Numbered from the stretch's first letter, positions 19,901 to 26,505 are shown. The stretch: 64,000 nucleotides of DNA from Winogradskya humida (GCF_016862215.1 NZ_BOMN01000106.1:1-64000); one strand, 5' to 3'. The notes: generated by a model from the letters alone, not told the origin. Numbers and translations are program-made.

Positions 19901-20164
19901 GGCCGTGGTCAGCCCGGTGATCTTCACCGGGGCGCCGTTCATGCGGGCGGTCACCAGGGCCGCCGCCTCGTCCGGGCGTTCCAGCACCGGCGCGGTGCGC
20001 ACCGGTGCCGCCGGCTCGGCCAGGACCGGCTCGGGTGCTATGGCGGCGTCGGAGATCGTGCCGGCCAGCGCGGCCGTCAGGATGACGGCGGTCGCGCGGC
20101 CGGACGTGCGTCTGGACGCCGACGACCATGATCGAATTGAGAGCAGGCTTCGCCTACTTACCAT
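13940..20164 (-). CDS. Giant secreted RHS/YD-repeat protein with membrane-spanning C-terminal tip
   Basis: A 2074-residue protein. The ATG at 20164 follows GGGGGAGGAAAG and begins an export signal (VSRRSLLSIRSW, hydrophobic ATAVILTAALAGTI, then Ala/Pro-rich). Residues about 300-515 resemble a DNRLRE-type domain (TFPVTIDPT, DTYVTDGDTGDRGG, SWEIWSTN). Fibronectin/Ig-like segments follow to about 800. YD/RHS repeats (YDANGG, YDTLGR, YDALGR) run from about 1200, ending in the conserved RHS core motif GVRLYNPATARFLSVDPIRG near 1920. The last 150 residues form a variable tip with a paired hydrophobic region (VMLYGVVWAGIYGVFAGF and VPLALAVIGVIIGGVVWF) and Cys-rich, basic flanks. RHS proteins are cocoon-like shells that often carry a toxin at this position. 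The tip matches no toxin I know; a pore-forming or inner-membrane-acting effector is inference. Confidence 0.85.
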   Translation of the reverse strand: MVSRRSLLSIRSWSSASRRTSGRATAVILTAALAGTISDAAIAPEPVLAEPAAPVRTAPVLERPDEAAALVTARMNGAPVKITGLTTATSEFFARPDGTVEATVYAAPVRVRSGSRWVPVDLTLRLNTDGSVSSVAHPEGLKLSGARTATSGALATAGSGAGQVSMGWSGTLPEPVLAGPRATYPEVLPGIDLAVEATRTGFEQFVVVKSRAAAARVAQLSLPLTGASLASHTRDASGALVLKDKAGRTVATSPTPMMWDAQVGADGVTPQRRTVVKSSAAKRSAKATAGVDVKLTPDLAWINDPATTFPVTIDPTVALGTYFDTYVTDGDTGDRGGANNLQIGLLSGTGGKRTRTFVSWDTTALRGKQITAATASFYNYYSTTCSANSWEIWSTNAFNADTRWANQPAWLTKEAAATATKGFDSSCGDAYVAISATSFFQRAATANQTRGYMGIRATNEAATSAYKQFRSRNAAETAQVPKASITYNSYPVVGARSTVPATSCATGTARPFIASKTPQLKTKITDPEGTAMTASFEWSTTAGTGITTATTAKAASGTTFATTIPANALAENGSYRWRVRGYDGTGYSPWSAYCEFTVDTTVPATPAVASTDYPAGQWSGGPGSAGKFTLSASGATDVAAYQYGLDVNPPDLSVNAATLGAAATVTVTPATSGAHTLYVRSRDRAGNLSAVRAYAFSVGGAAITGPKDGDLSAGFVAVEGSGNSTTTGVTYQWRRGDVDAWTTIPAGDVTVAAGQQAVTWPLTVPAGGTAPKLNWNLAQTVNAAEAGPDPLDGPVQLRGVFVGGAGATSNPVKVTLDRNRAWAATEDAGVGAVNLITGNVAIEEHDATTGATLGRTANSRLAGEVDPMFGPGWSSSVSVTGDDSGYTELTVTGSLVQVGLDDGATMGFTKKTATTFQPQVGLEGMKLTYTATGDTYTLTDSAGIGVTFGRTTAQPAGQYVPVSAAAKGAADKVTYSWETVTVAGAAVTRPTLALNPPPAGVTCTATSLVRGCRATKFSYATGTTASGTSAAQWGDFAGRIKEVTFTAWDPDATPAQMKTVVLKRYAYDSTGRLRSSWDPRLDWTESGTARHLETTYAYNADGVITEVRPAGQEPWNLAYSVIPGDSGKGRLVQVSRGIGGNVARTTVVYAVPLSGAAAPYDLSPAQTARWAQPEAPVLATAVFPATQVPDGNPAAGTLPSSYERASVSYLDANGRVINAAEPGGYIASQWFDKWGNQTRSLDAANRQRALNDSTSDNADQEAVVARSLSTLNIFTADGSRATSALEPETEVTLPDGSAVRGRPYTEYAYDEGAPATDEPFNLVTTESRMVRVWGSEGASYDADKRITKTTYDWTLQAPLTETVDPGGLNLVTRYQYDATTQRQIAVTGPAGTTAGDTPSTQKTLYYRAGTGSGNSVCDNHAEFADLVCRTEPGGQAESGPAVPVKTMTYDMFGQIRKTEESTSAGVLRTVVVSYDAANRPSQQSVTVASGLGEQVPVTRNVYDPATSLPTRVQSLDASGAVTAEIAYGYDTLGRATSYTDADGITSTFGYDLLDRPTTTTDGLGTRTYTYDGGTERRGLPTSVTDSQAGTYTAAYDANGGVVSQQWANGITVDVEPNEAGDAVGITYSQTGCDADDCTLFSEALTASVHNQVSNRTSSLSQQDFTYDTAGRVASVQDTVDSNCVTRKYGYDAGTNRTETVSYDPAEDGTCQTGTEAGRISRGYDKADRLTTAGYEYDALGRTRVVPAADSAVAGGGQAEISYYGSNLTRQIVQDDRSAVYRLDVVANRYRSWAQTQGAVTTTKVNHYSADGDSPSWTDEGDSTTTRAIFGVAGMAGSHSSATGTTSFITNLHGDVVAGVSGTSQGLTYTSDYQEDGQLRNAAGTESHRYGWLGAEQRASDTPNGMTLMGVRLYNPATARFLSVDPIRGGNANDYDYCSGDSVNCSDTSGEYSCKWQKKSVSLNWSGWKYDLKRKCWITNWEVRAVMLYGVVWAGIYGVFAGFTSTLALTGAGVLVPLALAVIGVIIGGVVWFADKIYEDRCSKRKGIYISMRLWKARGWARKRPHYSLSMGCNN

Positions 20165-20522
20165 CTTTCCTCCCCCGTGATTACAAGTGGCGGCAGCACC
20201 ATATACGGGATCTTGGCGATTTCTCAACAATTTGTTTCTGCACATACGTCAATGCGCAGCGACCGGCGCGCGGGCCAGCGCGCTGCCCGAGACCCTTGTA
20301 CAGCACAGGTTTCTGGCCCGCCCCGGGCCACGGCCGCACCCGCCCGGGCCGCCGGGCGGGCTCACTGCCGCATTTTATTTCGCTGCGGAAATGGCGAGAT
20401 AATAGCGTGGGGAATTGCTGCGTCCCAGCACCGGAAATTGATTCATCGAGGCGTTCGCACACAGCGTGAGCTGCTCATCTCTGTGTGCGACCGACGGGAA
20501 CGCCCCGCAATGATCAACCGGT
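20165..20522. other. RHS promoter region / intergenic
   Basis: This 358-base gap separates the RHS gene from the membrane protein gene, both on the minus strand. It is locally A+T-rich around 20215-20250. On the minus strand TTGACG occurs near 20250, but no good -10 box lies 16-18 bases on, so the RHS promoter is not fixed. No gene or RNA is visible. Confidence 0.4.
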
Positions 20523-22199
20523 TCAGCAGGAGGGGCCGGAGCTCAAAGATCCGCTCAGGACATACCGTCCGGGGGTCCGCACGCGCGCCGTCGTCCATTC
20601 CGCCGGACCGGCCTCGACGCACCCGCCCGGACCCCGCAGGCTCAGCCACCGGGACCAGCGCACCCGCACCAGCACGTCACCCGGGGACGCCGCGTCGAAG
20701 ACGACGGCACCGTCGGTCGAGGAGACCAGCTCCGCACCGGTGACGAGCTCCGGGTCGCCGCTCACCTCGTAGAGGGTCCAGTCCTTGTTGCGCCACACCT
20801 GCTTGAGATAGGAGGGCTTCGAGCGCACCAGCCGCGCCTCACGCCGCGCGACCGACGCGGGCGGAGCGGCGGCCAGGGCGACCAGTGACACACCGCTGTC
20901 GCGCAACCAGGTCCCGTACCCGGCGGCGGTGAGCTTCTTCTCGAAGAACAGCGGATTACGATCGGTGTCGGCCTGGCGCAGCCAGCCCCGGGCGAGCGGA
21001 GCGGTCCCCGGGACGTATGCCGCCTCCCAGTAGTTCGCGGTCGGGACCACCTCGACCCGGCCGACCGGCTGGCGGCGCTCCACCTCGTCGAGCAGCGGCC
21101 GGAAGTACTCCGGCGAGGCCATCGGGTCGCCGGTCCCCCGCAGGTCGCCGGCGGCCACCGGGTGCTGCCACAACGCGACGCCCGCCAGCAGAACCGCCAT
21201 GGCAGCGACCCGCGCAGCGGGGCGGGACAGTGCCTCGGGCAGCCGGACACGCGACGGCAGAGCCGCATAACCCGCGAGCGTCACCAGCGCGAACGTCGCG
21301 GACAACCGGCCGGCGTTGAGCCCCACCGGGGTCGTGAGGATGCTCGCGGCGAGCACCCCGGCCGCGCTGAACAGCGCACCGATGCGAACAGCCCGGCGCG
21401 GCACGAGCAGAGCGACGAGCAGGCTCACGGTGAAGGACCGCAGCGTGTCTGAATTGATGGTGTTCATCGGCCCGCTGGTCCCGAACAGCAACGACATGCC
21501 GATGGTCGGCACCGCCGCGGCCACGGCGATCAGGAAGCCGTCGAGCCTGCGCCCGGCCGTCCCGGGACGCTCGGTCCTCCGCAAGCCGGCGGACAGCAGC
21601 AGTGCCGTCCCGGCCAGCCCCACGAACAGACCGGCCACGGGGCTCGCCGCACCGGCGAGGACCGCGGCAGCGACGGCGGCTGCTCGCCGCCACGACTGCG
21701 GGAAGGTCAGAGCGAGCAGAGCCGACAGGCCGAACACGAGACCCACGGTGAACGTGACCCGGCCCGAGACGATGTTGCCGAAAACGCCGAGCGCGCCGAG
21801 CAGCCCGGCGGCGAGGGGGCGGCGGGCACCCGTACGCAGCAGAAGAAGGGTCAGCAGCAGCGACGCGACAACGGCGGCGATCGCGCCGAGCGCCTTCGCC
21901 CCACCCGTACCGCCCCCGAGCCATGCCATCGGGGCGGGCGTCAGCAGGCTGTAGCCATAGGGGGACGTACCCCCGTACCACCCGAAGTCCAGCAGCGCAC
22001 CGCCGTGCCGTCCCCAGAAGTCCGCGTGCGCGACCTGAGCCGCGAGATCGATCCCCATCGGCGGCGCCACCAGGAACGCCACCGCCGCCACCAGCGACAC
22101 GACCCCGACAGCCGTCATCGCACGCACGGCCGACCGGTCACCCGTCGATGCGTCGGCGGTCGAGGAAGCGAGCCGCACAGGGTGATCATCGATCGACAT
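20523..22199 (-). CDS. Polytopic membrane protein, GT-C-like architecture
   Basis: A 558-residue protein with about ten to twelve predicted membrane segments over residues 25-345 (for example VGVVSLVAAVAFLVAPP, AAVVASLLLTLLLLRTG, AVLLAGVALW), then a soluble C-terminal domain of about 200 residues. An early loop carries acidic residues (MGIDLAAQVAHADFW), the position where GT-C glycosyltransferases have their catalytic aspartate, and the overall plan resembles actinomycete membrane proteins of cell-envelope glycan assembly. I cannot name the family. The soluble part (YFRPLLDEVERR, VEVVPTANYWEA) is similar in style to lipid-linked sugar transferase lumenal domains. It starts at the ATG 22199. 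It is downstream of the non-coding tRNA-like unit on the same strand, separated by a hairpin terminator. Confidence 0.65.
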   Translation of the reverse strand: MSIDDHPVRLASSTADASTGDRSAVRAMTAVGVVSLVAAVAFLVAPPMGIDLAAQVAHADFWGRHGGALLDFGWYGGTSPYGYSLLTPAPMAWLGGGTGGAKALGAIAAVVASLLLTLLLLRTGARRPLAAGLLGALGVFGNIVSGRVTFTVGLVFGLSALLALTFPQSWRRAAAVAAAVLAGAASPVAGLFVGLAGTALLLSAGLRRTERPGTAGRRLDGFLIAVAAAVPTIGMSLLFGTSGPMNTINSDTLRSFTVSLLVALLVPRRAVRIGALFSAAGVLAASILTTPVGLNAGRLSATFALVTLAGYAALPSRVRLPEALSRPAARVAAMAVLLAGVALWQHPVAAGDLRGTGDPMASPEYFRPLLDEVERRQPVGRVEVVPTANYWEAAYVPGTAPLARGWLRQADTDRNPLFFEKKLTAAGYGTWLRDSGVSLVALAAAPPASVARREARLVRSKPSYLKQVWRNKDWTLYEVSGDPELVTGAELVSSTDGAVVFDAASPGDVLVRVRWSRWLSLRGPGGCVEAGPAEWTTARVRTPGRYVLSGSLSSGPSC

Positions 22200-22395
22200 G
22201 GCCGAGACTATAGACGCCCGTCAAAAGCCCCAGCCGCGAGATCCACACATGCGCATGCGAAGCCGCCGAGGTAGCCTGCGGCACGGCCGGGGCCGGGCAT
22301 TTCATCCGGTAACGGCTCGACCGCCTGAGATGGCGGCGCGTGGTGTCGAGTGTGGACACGCCTCGGCCCGCACCACCCGGGCAGGACATGGTGAA

Positions 22396-22422
22396 GCCCG
22401 GGGATATGGCCAATCCCCGGGC
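22396..22422 (-). terminator. Perfect hairpin closing the tRNA-like unit
   Basis: GCCCGGGGAT (22396-22405) and ATCCCCGGGC (22413-22422) form a perfect ten-base-pair stem with a seven-base loop. On the minus strand it lies about 40-60 bases after the last tRNA-like half and about 200 bases before the membrane-protein start, so it would end a transcript of the non-coding unit. Confidence 0.7.
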
Positions 22423-22459
22423 CTCGGGCTGCCACCGAATTGCACACACCAGCACGTTT

Positions 22460-22561
22460 AAGGGCCAGGATCATTCGTCAGGACCGCGAGTTTTGCCTTT
22501 AAACTACCGCCGCTCGAAGCGCGGCGGACCGGACTTGAACCGGCATTCGCTGTCATCGTCC
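22460..22561 (-). ncRNA. Permuted tRNA-like gene B (3' half precedes 5' half)
   Basis: Read on the minus strand, a T-arm (22528-22544: stem GCCGG/CCGGT, loop TTCAAGT) comes first, then the 3' acceptor strand CCGCCGC (22521-22527), a seven-base linker GCTTCGA, the 5' acceptor strand GCGGCGG (22507-22513), TA, and a D-arm with stem GTTT/AAAC and loop AAAGGCA containing the invariant GG. The two acceptor strands pair 7 of 7. The outer ends give a weak anticodon stem (CGCGG against CAGCG, four of five). The order is opposite to a normal tRNA, where the D-arm comes first. The linker carries no CCA. I cannot assign an anticodon. A decayed tandem array is the alternative. Confidence 0.5.
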
Positions 22562-22609
22562 GGGCCCGGTCGACCTGGTGATCGGTGGAAAAATGCTGAC
22601 GTTGGAGCG

Positions 22610-22710
22610 AGAATCTGAGTTTTACACCGGCTGCCTCTGCCAGTTGGGCTACCCCCGCGTGGTGGTGCGGGGGGCGGGGATCGAACCCGCACTGGGACCG
22701 GCTTGTTCAG
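22610..22710 (-). ncRNA. Permuted tRNA-like gene A (3' half precedes 5' half)
   Basis: On the minus strand: 3' anticodon-stem strand CCGGT (22697-22701), a six-base variable region, a T-arm GCGGG-TTCGATC-CCCGC (22674-22690), acceptor strand CCCCCGC (22667-22673), linker ACCACCAC (22659-22666), acceptor strand GCGGGGG (22652-22658), TA, and a D-arm GCC..GGC whose loop CAACTGGCAGA has the conserved GG, then the 5' anticodon-stem strand GCCGG (22627-22631). Acceptor pairing is 7 of 7, T-stem 5 of 5, anticodon stem 5 of 5 with one G-U. The linker starts A-CCA, exactly a discriminator base plus CCA tail. Both arms are canonical in sequence but in permuted order. The loop junction, and so the anticodon, cannot be read. 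Confidence 0.55.
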
Positions 22711-22750
22711 TTTCAGCCTCAGCTGTCAGCTTCGCGCCGCGAACGGCGCA

Positions 22751-22770
22751 CCCCCGCGCTCCCACGGGGG
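22751..22770 (-). terminator. Hairpin after the 22.8-23.5 kb gene
   Basis: CCCCCG (22751-22756) and CGGGGG (22765-22770) pair across an eight-base loop, 26 bases after the stop codon of the minus-strand gene ending at 22796. It separates that gene from the tRNA-like unit. Confidence 0.6.
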
Positions 22771-22795
22771 AATCTGAGACGGCTACCCTAGTTTC

Positions 22796-23527
22796 TCACC
22801 CGAAGAGGTAGCCGAAGACGGCCGCGCCGACCCGCTGGTCGGTGGTCTCGGTGCCGTTGGCCTCCTCGCGCGCGAACTTCACCGCGGTCTGTAGCGCGAC
22901 GACGCGGTCGAGGATCTCGTTGACCCGCTTGGCCGGCAGCGCGCCGGAGAACTTCACCGTGGTCCAGTAGCCGACGGTGATGTCCTCGTAGAACACCTCG
23001 ACCTGCGCCGGGTGCTTGTCGGTGGCCTCGGCCTTGACGTGGTTGCGCGGGACCTTCTTGGTGCGGTTGGTGCGCACCGGCTCCGTGCGCCAGCTGTCGG
23101 TCGAGTCGTCGCGCACCCAGGACTCCGCGGCGTCGAGGACCGGCAGCTTCTTCACGAACGTGTGCAGGTCGACGAGCTGCTTCTCCATGAAGAGCAGATA
23201 GGTCACCGGCACCTGGGCGGCGATGGTGCGCCCGTCGACGACCACGTCGGCGCGGGCCACGCAGTTGGTCCAGTCCTTCGTGGCCGTAACGTCGAAGAGC
23301 CGGGTCAGGGTGCTCGCGATGTCGTGCAGGATGTCCTCGGCCTTGATCTGCACCCGCGTCGACTCGGCGGGGAGCTGCTCCCCCTCCTCGTCCTTCGGCT
23401 GGTACGCCCGGGAGATGCCCGCGAGCGGGCCGGTCTTCTGCACGGCGTGGTGCGCCTCGCTCAGCTCGGCGAACGCCTTGCTCTTGACGCCTTTCTCCAC
23501 CGCGATGATCTGGTTCAGTCTCGGCAC
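22796..23527 (-). CDS. Conserved actinobacterial protein of unknown function
   Basis: A 243-residue soluble, charged protein. The GTG at 23527 is preferred because AAAGGGG lies five bases before it; a GTG at 23563 would add 12 residues. The N-terminus (VPRLNQIIAVEKGVKSK, then FAELSEAHHAVQK) and the C-terminal stretch VKFSGALPAKRVNEILDRV look strongly structured, and the style is that of a widely conserved actinomycete and actinophage protein, but I cannot name a fold or function. There is no membrane segment, signal or metal site. Downstream on the same strand come a hairpin and then the two tRNA-like genes; a functional link is possible but unproven. A decayed MarR gene lies 41 bases upstream. 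Confidence 0.75.
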   Translation of the reverse strand: MPRLNQIIAVEKGVKSKAFAELSEAHHAVQKTGPLAGISRAYQPKDEEGEQLPAESTRVQIKAEDILHDIASTLTRLFDVTATKDWTNCVARADVVVDGRTIAAQVPVTYLLFMEKQLVDLHTFVKKLPVLDAAESWVRDDSTDSWRTEPVRTNRTKKVPRNHVKAEATDKHPAQVEVFYEDITVGYWTTVKFSGALPAKRVNEILDRVVALQTAVKFAREEANGTETTDQRVGAAVFGYLFG

Positions 23528-23567
23528 GATGACCCCTTTCAGCGCGGACAACCTAGCAGCCACCGGC

Positions 23568-23936
23568 TCACCCGGACGACCCGTTTCCCAGGTTCCGGAT
23601 CATGGCCCGCAGCGTAGCGATCGCATGCTCGTAGTCGCCCTCACGAAGCCCCGCCGTGGTCAGCTCGCGCATCTCACGAACCTCTGCGACAGGACAGCGA
23701 CCAGCTCCCGGCCGGCATCGGTGATGCGTGCAGGCCTCACCGTCGCGGGCCGCGATCCCGCGCGTGGCAAGCGAATCGAGGTGCGGCAGGACGTCCTCCC
23801 CGAACGGCGCGAGAGCCTCGTTCGCAGCCGCGAGCGTTACCGGCCCACTGTGGAGAATGGACAGCAGCTGCCATTGGCGGCGGGTCACGTCGCGACGGCC
23901 GAGGGTCCGCGCGAACTGGTCGTTGATCAGGTCCCG
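23568..23936 (-). pseudogene. MarR-type regulator, 5'-truncated and twice frameshifted
   Basis: The frame contains DQFARTLGRRDVTRRQWQLL, LHSGPVTLAAANEALAPFG and VREMRELTTAGLREGDY, a winged-helix MarR-like protein. Between them the frame reads DGEACTHHRCRPGAG, but the +1 frame reads ARITDAGRELVA, the expected wing of MarR proteins, so two compensating frameshifts lie near 23690-23730. The N-terminal helix and any start codon are gone; the sequence switches at about 23933 to the other MarR remnant on the opposite strand. Confidence 0.7.
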
Positions 23937-24258
23937 GTTCCTCGACGCCCTCGGCGACTCCCCCGCGGGTCTGCCGATCTCCCGGATCGCCGACGCCATC
24001 GGGGTGGACCGGCAGCGGGCCGGCAGGCTGACCACCGAACTGCTGGCGGAGGGTCTGGTCACTCGCGGGGCCGCGCCGGAGGACTCGCGGTACGCGCTGG
24101 TCGGCCTCACCGCGCAGGGCCGGGAGCTCGTCGCCGCGATCAACGAGAACCGCCGCCGGGCCGTCGTGGCCGCCCTGAGCGGCTTCACCGCCGAGGAATC
24201 CCGCACGCTGGCCGCCCTGCTCCACCGCTTCGTCGACGCCTGGCCCCGCGAGCCCTGA
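23936..24258 (+). pseudogene. MarR-family regulator, 5'-truncated
   Basis: From about 23936 the plus strand encodes the middle and end of a second MarR protein: FLDALGDSPAGLPISRIADAIGVDR (helix-turn-helix), LLAEGLVTRGAAPEDSRY (wing with the conserved D-R) and a C-terminal dimerisation helix ending in FVDAWPREP. The N-terminal 30-40 residues and a start codon are missing. The break coincides with the break of the minus-strand MarR remnant. A long frame does run in from 23728, but its first 70 residues are the antisense of the other gene. Confidence 0.65.
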
Positions 24259-24302
24259 CCCACCCCGCCCACCCCGCGGTCAGGCCGTCTCCGGGACGGT
24301 GG

Positions 24303-25148
24303 TCAGGAGCGGGTGAAGGTGTCGGTGCCGAGGACGGTGAGGAGGGCGAGTTTGTCGTGGCTCTCGGTGCCGGGGGTGGCGGTGAAGATGAGCAGGGACT
24401 GGCCCTGGTCGGGGTCGAGGAGGGTCTGGCAGTACAGGTCGATGCGGCCGACCTCGGGGTGGATGAAGCGTTTGGCGTTGCTCCAGCGCAGGCCGACCTC
24501 CTGGCGGTCCCACAGCTCGGCGAACTCCTCGCTGCTGTTCTGCAGGTCGGTGACGAGGGACGCGGCCGGGGAGCCGGGGCCCTGGGCGGTGGCGACGGCG
24601 CGGAGCACTGCGGCGTACACCCGGCTGTGCTGGTGGTGGTCTTCGGGCAGGTAGCGGTCGCGGGCGGCCGGGTCGGTGAACCAGCGGTAGAGAGCGCTGC
24701 GTGCCGGGCCGGTGTGATGCGTTTCGTCGCCGAGGAGGGCCACGGCCGGCGGGGTCTGCTGCAGGGTCTCGCCGATCGGGCCGATGATCTCGGCGGGGGT
24801 GTCCTGGAGCCGGTCCATGACGCGCAGCAGGCCGGGGCTGATGTGCGCGTCGCGGAGCTGCCGTGGTTGCCGGCGGTGCCCGCAGAGCAGGAACAGGTGG
24901 TCGCGTTCGTCGGGGGTGAGGCGCAGGCCCCGGGCGATGGCCGCGGTCATCTGCTGCGACGGCTGTGATCCGCTGCCGCGTTCCAGGCGGGCCAGGTAGT
25001 CGGCCGACATGTCGCACAGCTCGGCGACCTCCTCACGGCGCAGGCCACTCGTGCGCCGCCGGCTGCCCCGCCGCAACCCGACGTCCTCGGGTTGCAGGGA
25101 CTGCCTGCGGCCGCGCAGGAAGGCAGCCAGGCCGTCGCGGTTCACCAT
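24303..25148 (-). CDS. XRE regulator with MmyB-like ligand-binding domain
   Basis: A 281-residue regulator. Residues about 9-80 are a Cro/C1 helix-turn-helix (TSGLRREEVAELCDMSADYL, LERGSGSQPS), and the remainder is the MmyB-like domain that in Streptomyces and Frankia proteins binds fatty-acid-like ligands (HPEVGRIDLYCQTLL and LLIFTATPGTES are typical). The ATG at 25148 follows GAGAGGGG. This family is nearly always divergent from a short-chain dehydrogenase gene, as here (150 bases to the SDR start), and represses or activates it. TNN-rich palindromes are not obvious in the gap. Confidence 0.9.
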   Translation of the reverse strand: MVNRDGLAAFLRGRRQSLQPEDVGLRRGSRRRTSGLRREEVAELCDMSADYLARLERGSGSQPSQQMTAAIARGLRLTPDERDHLFLLCGHRRQPRQLRDAHISPGLLRVMDRLQDTPAEIIGPIGETLQQTPPAVALLGDETHHTGPARSALYRWFTDPAARDRYLPEDHHQHSRVYAAVLRAVATAQGPGSPAASLVTDLQNSSEEFAELWDRQEVGLRWSNAKRFIHPEVGRIDLYCQTLLDPDQGQSLLIFTATPGTESHDKLALLTVLGTDTFTRS

Positions 25149-25298
25149 CGGGCCCACCCCTCTCGCTGTCTCACCCCATCTTCCGGCAGGCGGGTCACCG
25201 TTAGCCACGCCCTGTCATTCAGCGGTTGAGCCGGTCCTTCATCCGAGCGCCCGCAGCGTTTCCACTGGAGGGACACCCACTTGACGGAGGAGCTGGTC

Positions 25299-26162
25299 AT
25301 GGCCACCTGGACCGCGGACCACCTGCAGGACCTGACCGGTACGACGGTGATGATCACCGGTGCCGGCGGCGGAATCGGCGCGGTCACCGCCCGTGAGCTC
25401 GGCCGCGCCGGTGCGCGGGTGGTGCTGGCCGCGCGTGACGTCGGCAAGGCACGCGGAGCGATGGCCGGCCTTCCGGGCGACTTCAGCTTCCAGCACCTCG
25501 ATGTCGCCGACCTGGATTCGGTACGCGCGTTCGCGCAGTCGTACCCCGATGAGCTCGATATTTTGATCAACAACGCCGGGGTGATGGACATCCCGGCGGC
25601 GCGCACCGCCCAGGGCCTCGACGTGCAGACCGCGACGAACTACTTCGGCCCGTTCCTGCTGACCACCCTGCTGCTGCCCCGCCTGACCGACCGGGTCGTC
25701 ACGGTGTCCAGCCAGCTGCACCGCTTCGGCAAACTGGACCTCGCCGACCTCGACTGGCGCACCCGCAAGTACAACGGGCTGGCGGTCTACGAGGCGTCCA
25801 AGCTCGCCGTCGTCCTGTTCTCCCTCGAGTTGCAGCGCCGCCTGACCGCCTCGGGCAGCCAGGTCCGCTCGGTCGTCGCGCACCCCGGCGTCGCGCGGAC
25901 CGGACTGGTCAGCCACTCCCCACTGGGCTTCGTCAACCGCTTGCCGTTCCTGGTCCAGGACGTCGAGCACGGGGCACTGCCGTTGCTGTATGCGGCCACG
26001 GAGGACGTCCCCGGCAACGCTTACATCGGCCCGGACGGCCTGTTCAGTTTTACCGGCTATCCGCTGATCCGTAAGCCCAGCCGCGCCGGTCAGAACGCCG
26101 CCACCGCGGAACGGTTGTGGCACGCGACTGCGGCTCTCCTCGGCGCGGACGCCGTCGTCTGA
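25299..26162 (+). CDS. Short-chain dehydrogenase/reductase
   Basis: A 287-residue NAD(P)-dependent oxidoreductase with a Rossmann fold. TGAGGGIG is the TGxxxGxG cofactor loop, NNAG follows the fourth strand, the catalytic serine is in VSSQLHR, and the YxxxK motif is YEASK. The form resembles the retinol-dehydrogenase/oxidoreductase subgroup. The ATG at 25299 sits eight bases after GGAGG; a TTG at 25281 would be a longer alternative. It is divergent from the MmyB-like regulator, the usual pairing. Substrate unknown. Confidence 0.9.
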   Translation: MATWTADHLQDLTGTTVMITGAGGGIGAVTARELGRAGARVVLAARDVGKARGAMAGLPGDFSFQHLDVADLDSVRAFAQSYPDELDILINNAGVMDIPAARTAQGLDVQTATNYFGPFLLTTLLLPRLTDRVVTVSSQLHRFGKLDLADLDWRTRKYNGLAVYEASKLAVVLFSLELQRRLTASGSQVRSVVAHPGVARTGLVSHSPLGFVNRLPFLVQDVEHGALPLLYAATEDVPGNAYIGPDGLFSFTGYPLIRKPSRAGQNAATAERLWHATAALLGADAVV

Positions 26163-26163
26163 C

Positions 26164-26505
26164 TCAGGGTCGGCGTTCCGGCTGGTCGAAGGTGAGGGTC
26201 AGCCTGCTGCTGTAGCCGTCGGAGCTGCCCGCCCCGGCCTGCGGGCCAGGCGATTCCGACGGCACGGCCTGCGGGCCGGGCGGCTCGGTATCGCCGGTCC
26301 AGATCTTGACGGCACGGAACGCGTAGCCGTCCTAGTCCGCCGCCTCGGCCCGGAACATCACCGTCCGGCCGGTCTCGAGCTCGCGGTAGCCCGGCGCCGC
26401 GACGGCGGAGAAGTGCACCCAGCACCCACCCGGAACGCCGGGGCCGTCGAGCACGCCCCACCCCTCGTCGGCATTCCAGCTGCGGACCGTCCCCACGCTG
26501 ACCAT
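26164..26505 (-). pseudogene. Cold-shock-domain protein with in-frame amber codon
   Basis: From the ATG at 26505 the frame encodes a cold-shock domain (GTVRSWNADEGWGVLD, WVHFSAVA, MFRAEAAD), but a TAG at 26332-26334 stops it after residue 57. Past the stop the same frame continues with DGYAFRAVKIWTG, exactly the last beta-strand expected after EAADQ in this family, and runs another 56 codons to TGA at 26164. A single change of CAG (Gln) to TAG explains it. The truncated product lacks the final strand of the OB-fold and is probably not functional unless the stop is read through. Upstream lies an unrelated membrane protein gene. Confidence 0.7.

Noticed and set aside
22521-22658. Ordinary collinear tRNA of about 138 bases from 22658 to 22521
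   Set aside because: The acceptor has a mismatch and about 60 extra bases lie in the anticodon/variable region with no intron signature. The permuted pairing fits better, though this reading is kept as the main alternative.
22667-22757. Ordinary collinear tRNA from GCGGGGG at 22757 to CCCCCGC at 22667
   Set aside because: The acceptor would pair, but there is no D-arm with the conserved GG and no anticodon arm, and the 5' heptamer is already the loop side of the terminator hairpin at 22751-22770.
26332-26334. Pyrrolysine codon at the amber site
   Set aside because: Nothing in the window suggests pyrrolysine machinery, and the family has glutamine there; a point mutation is simpler.
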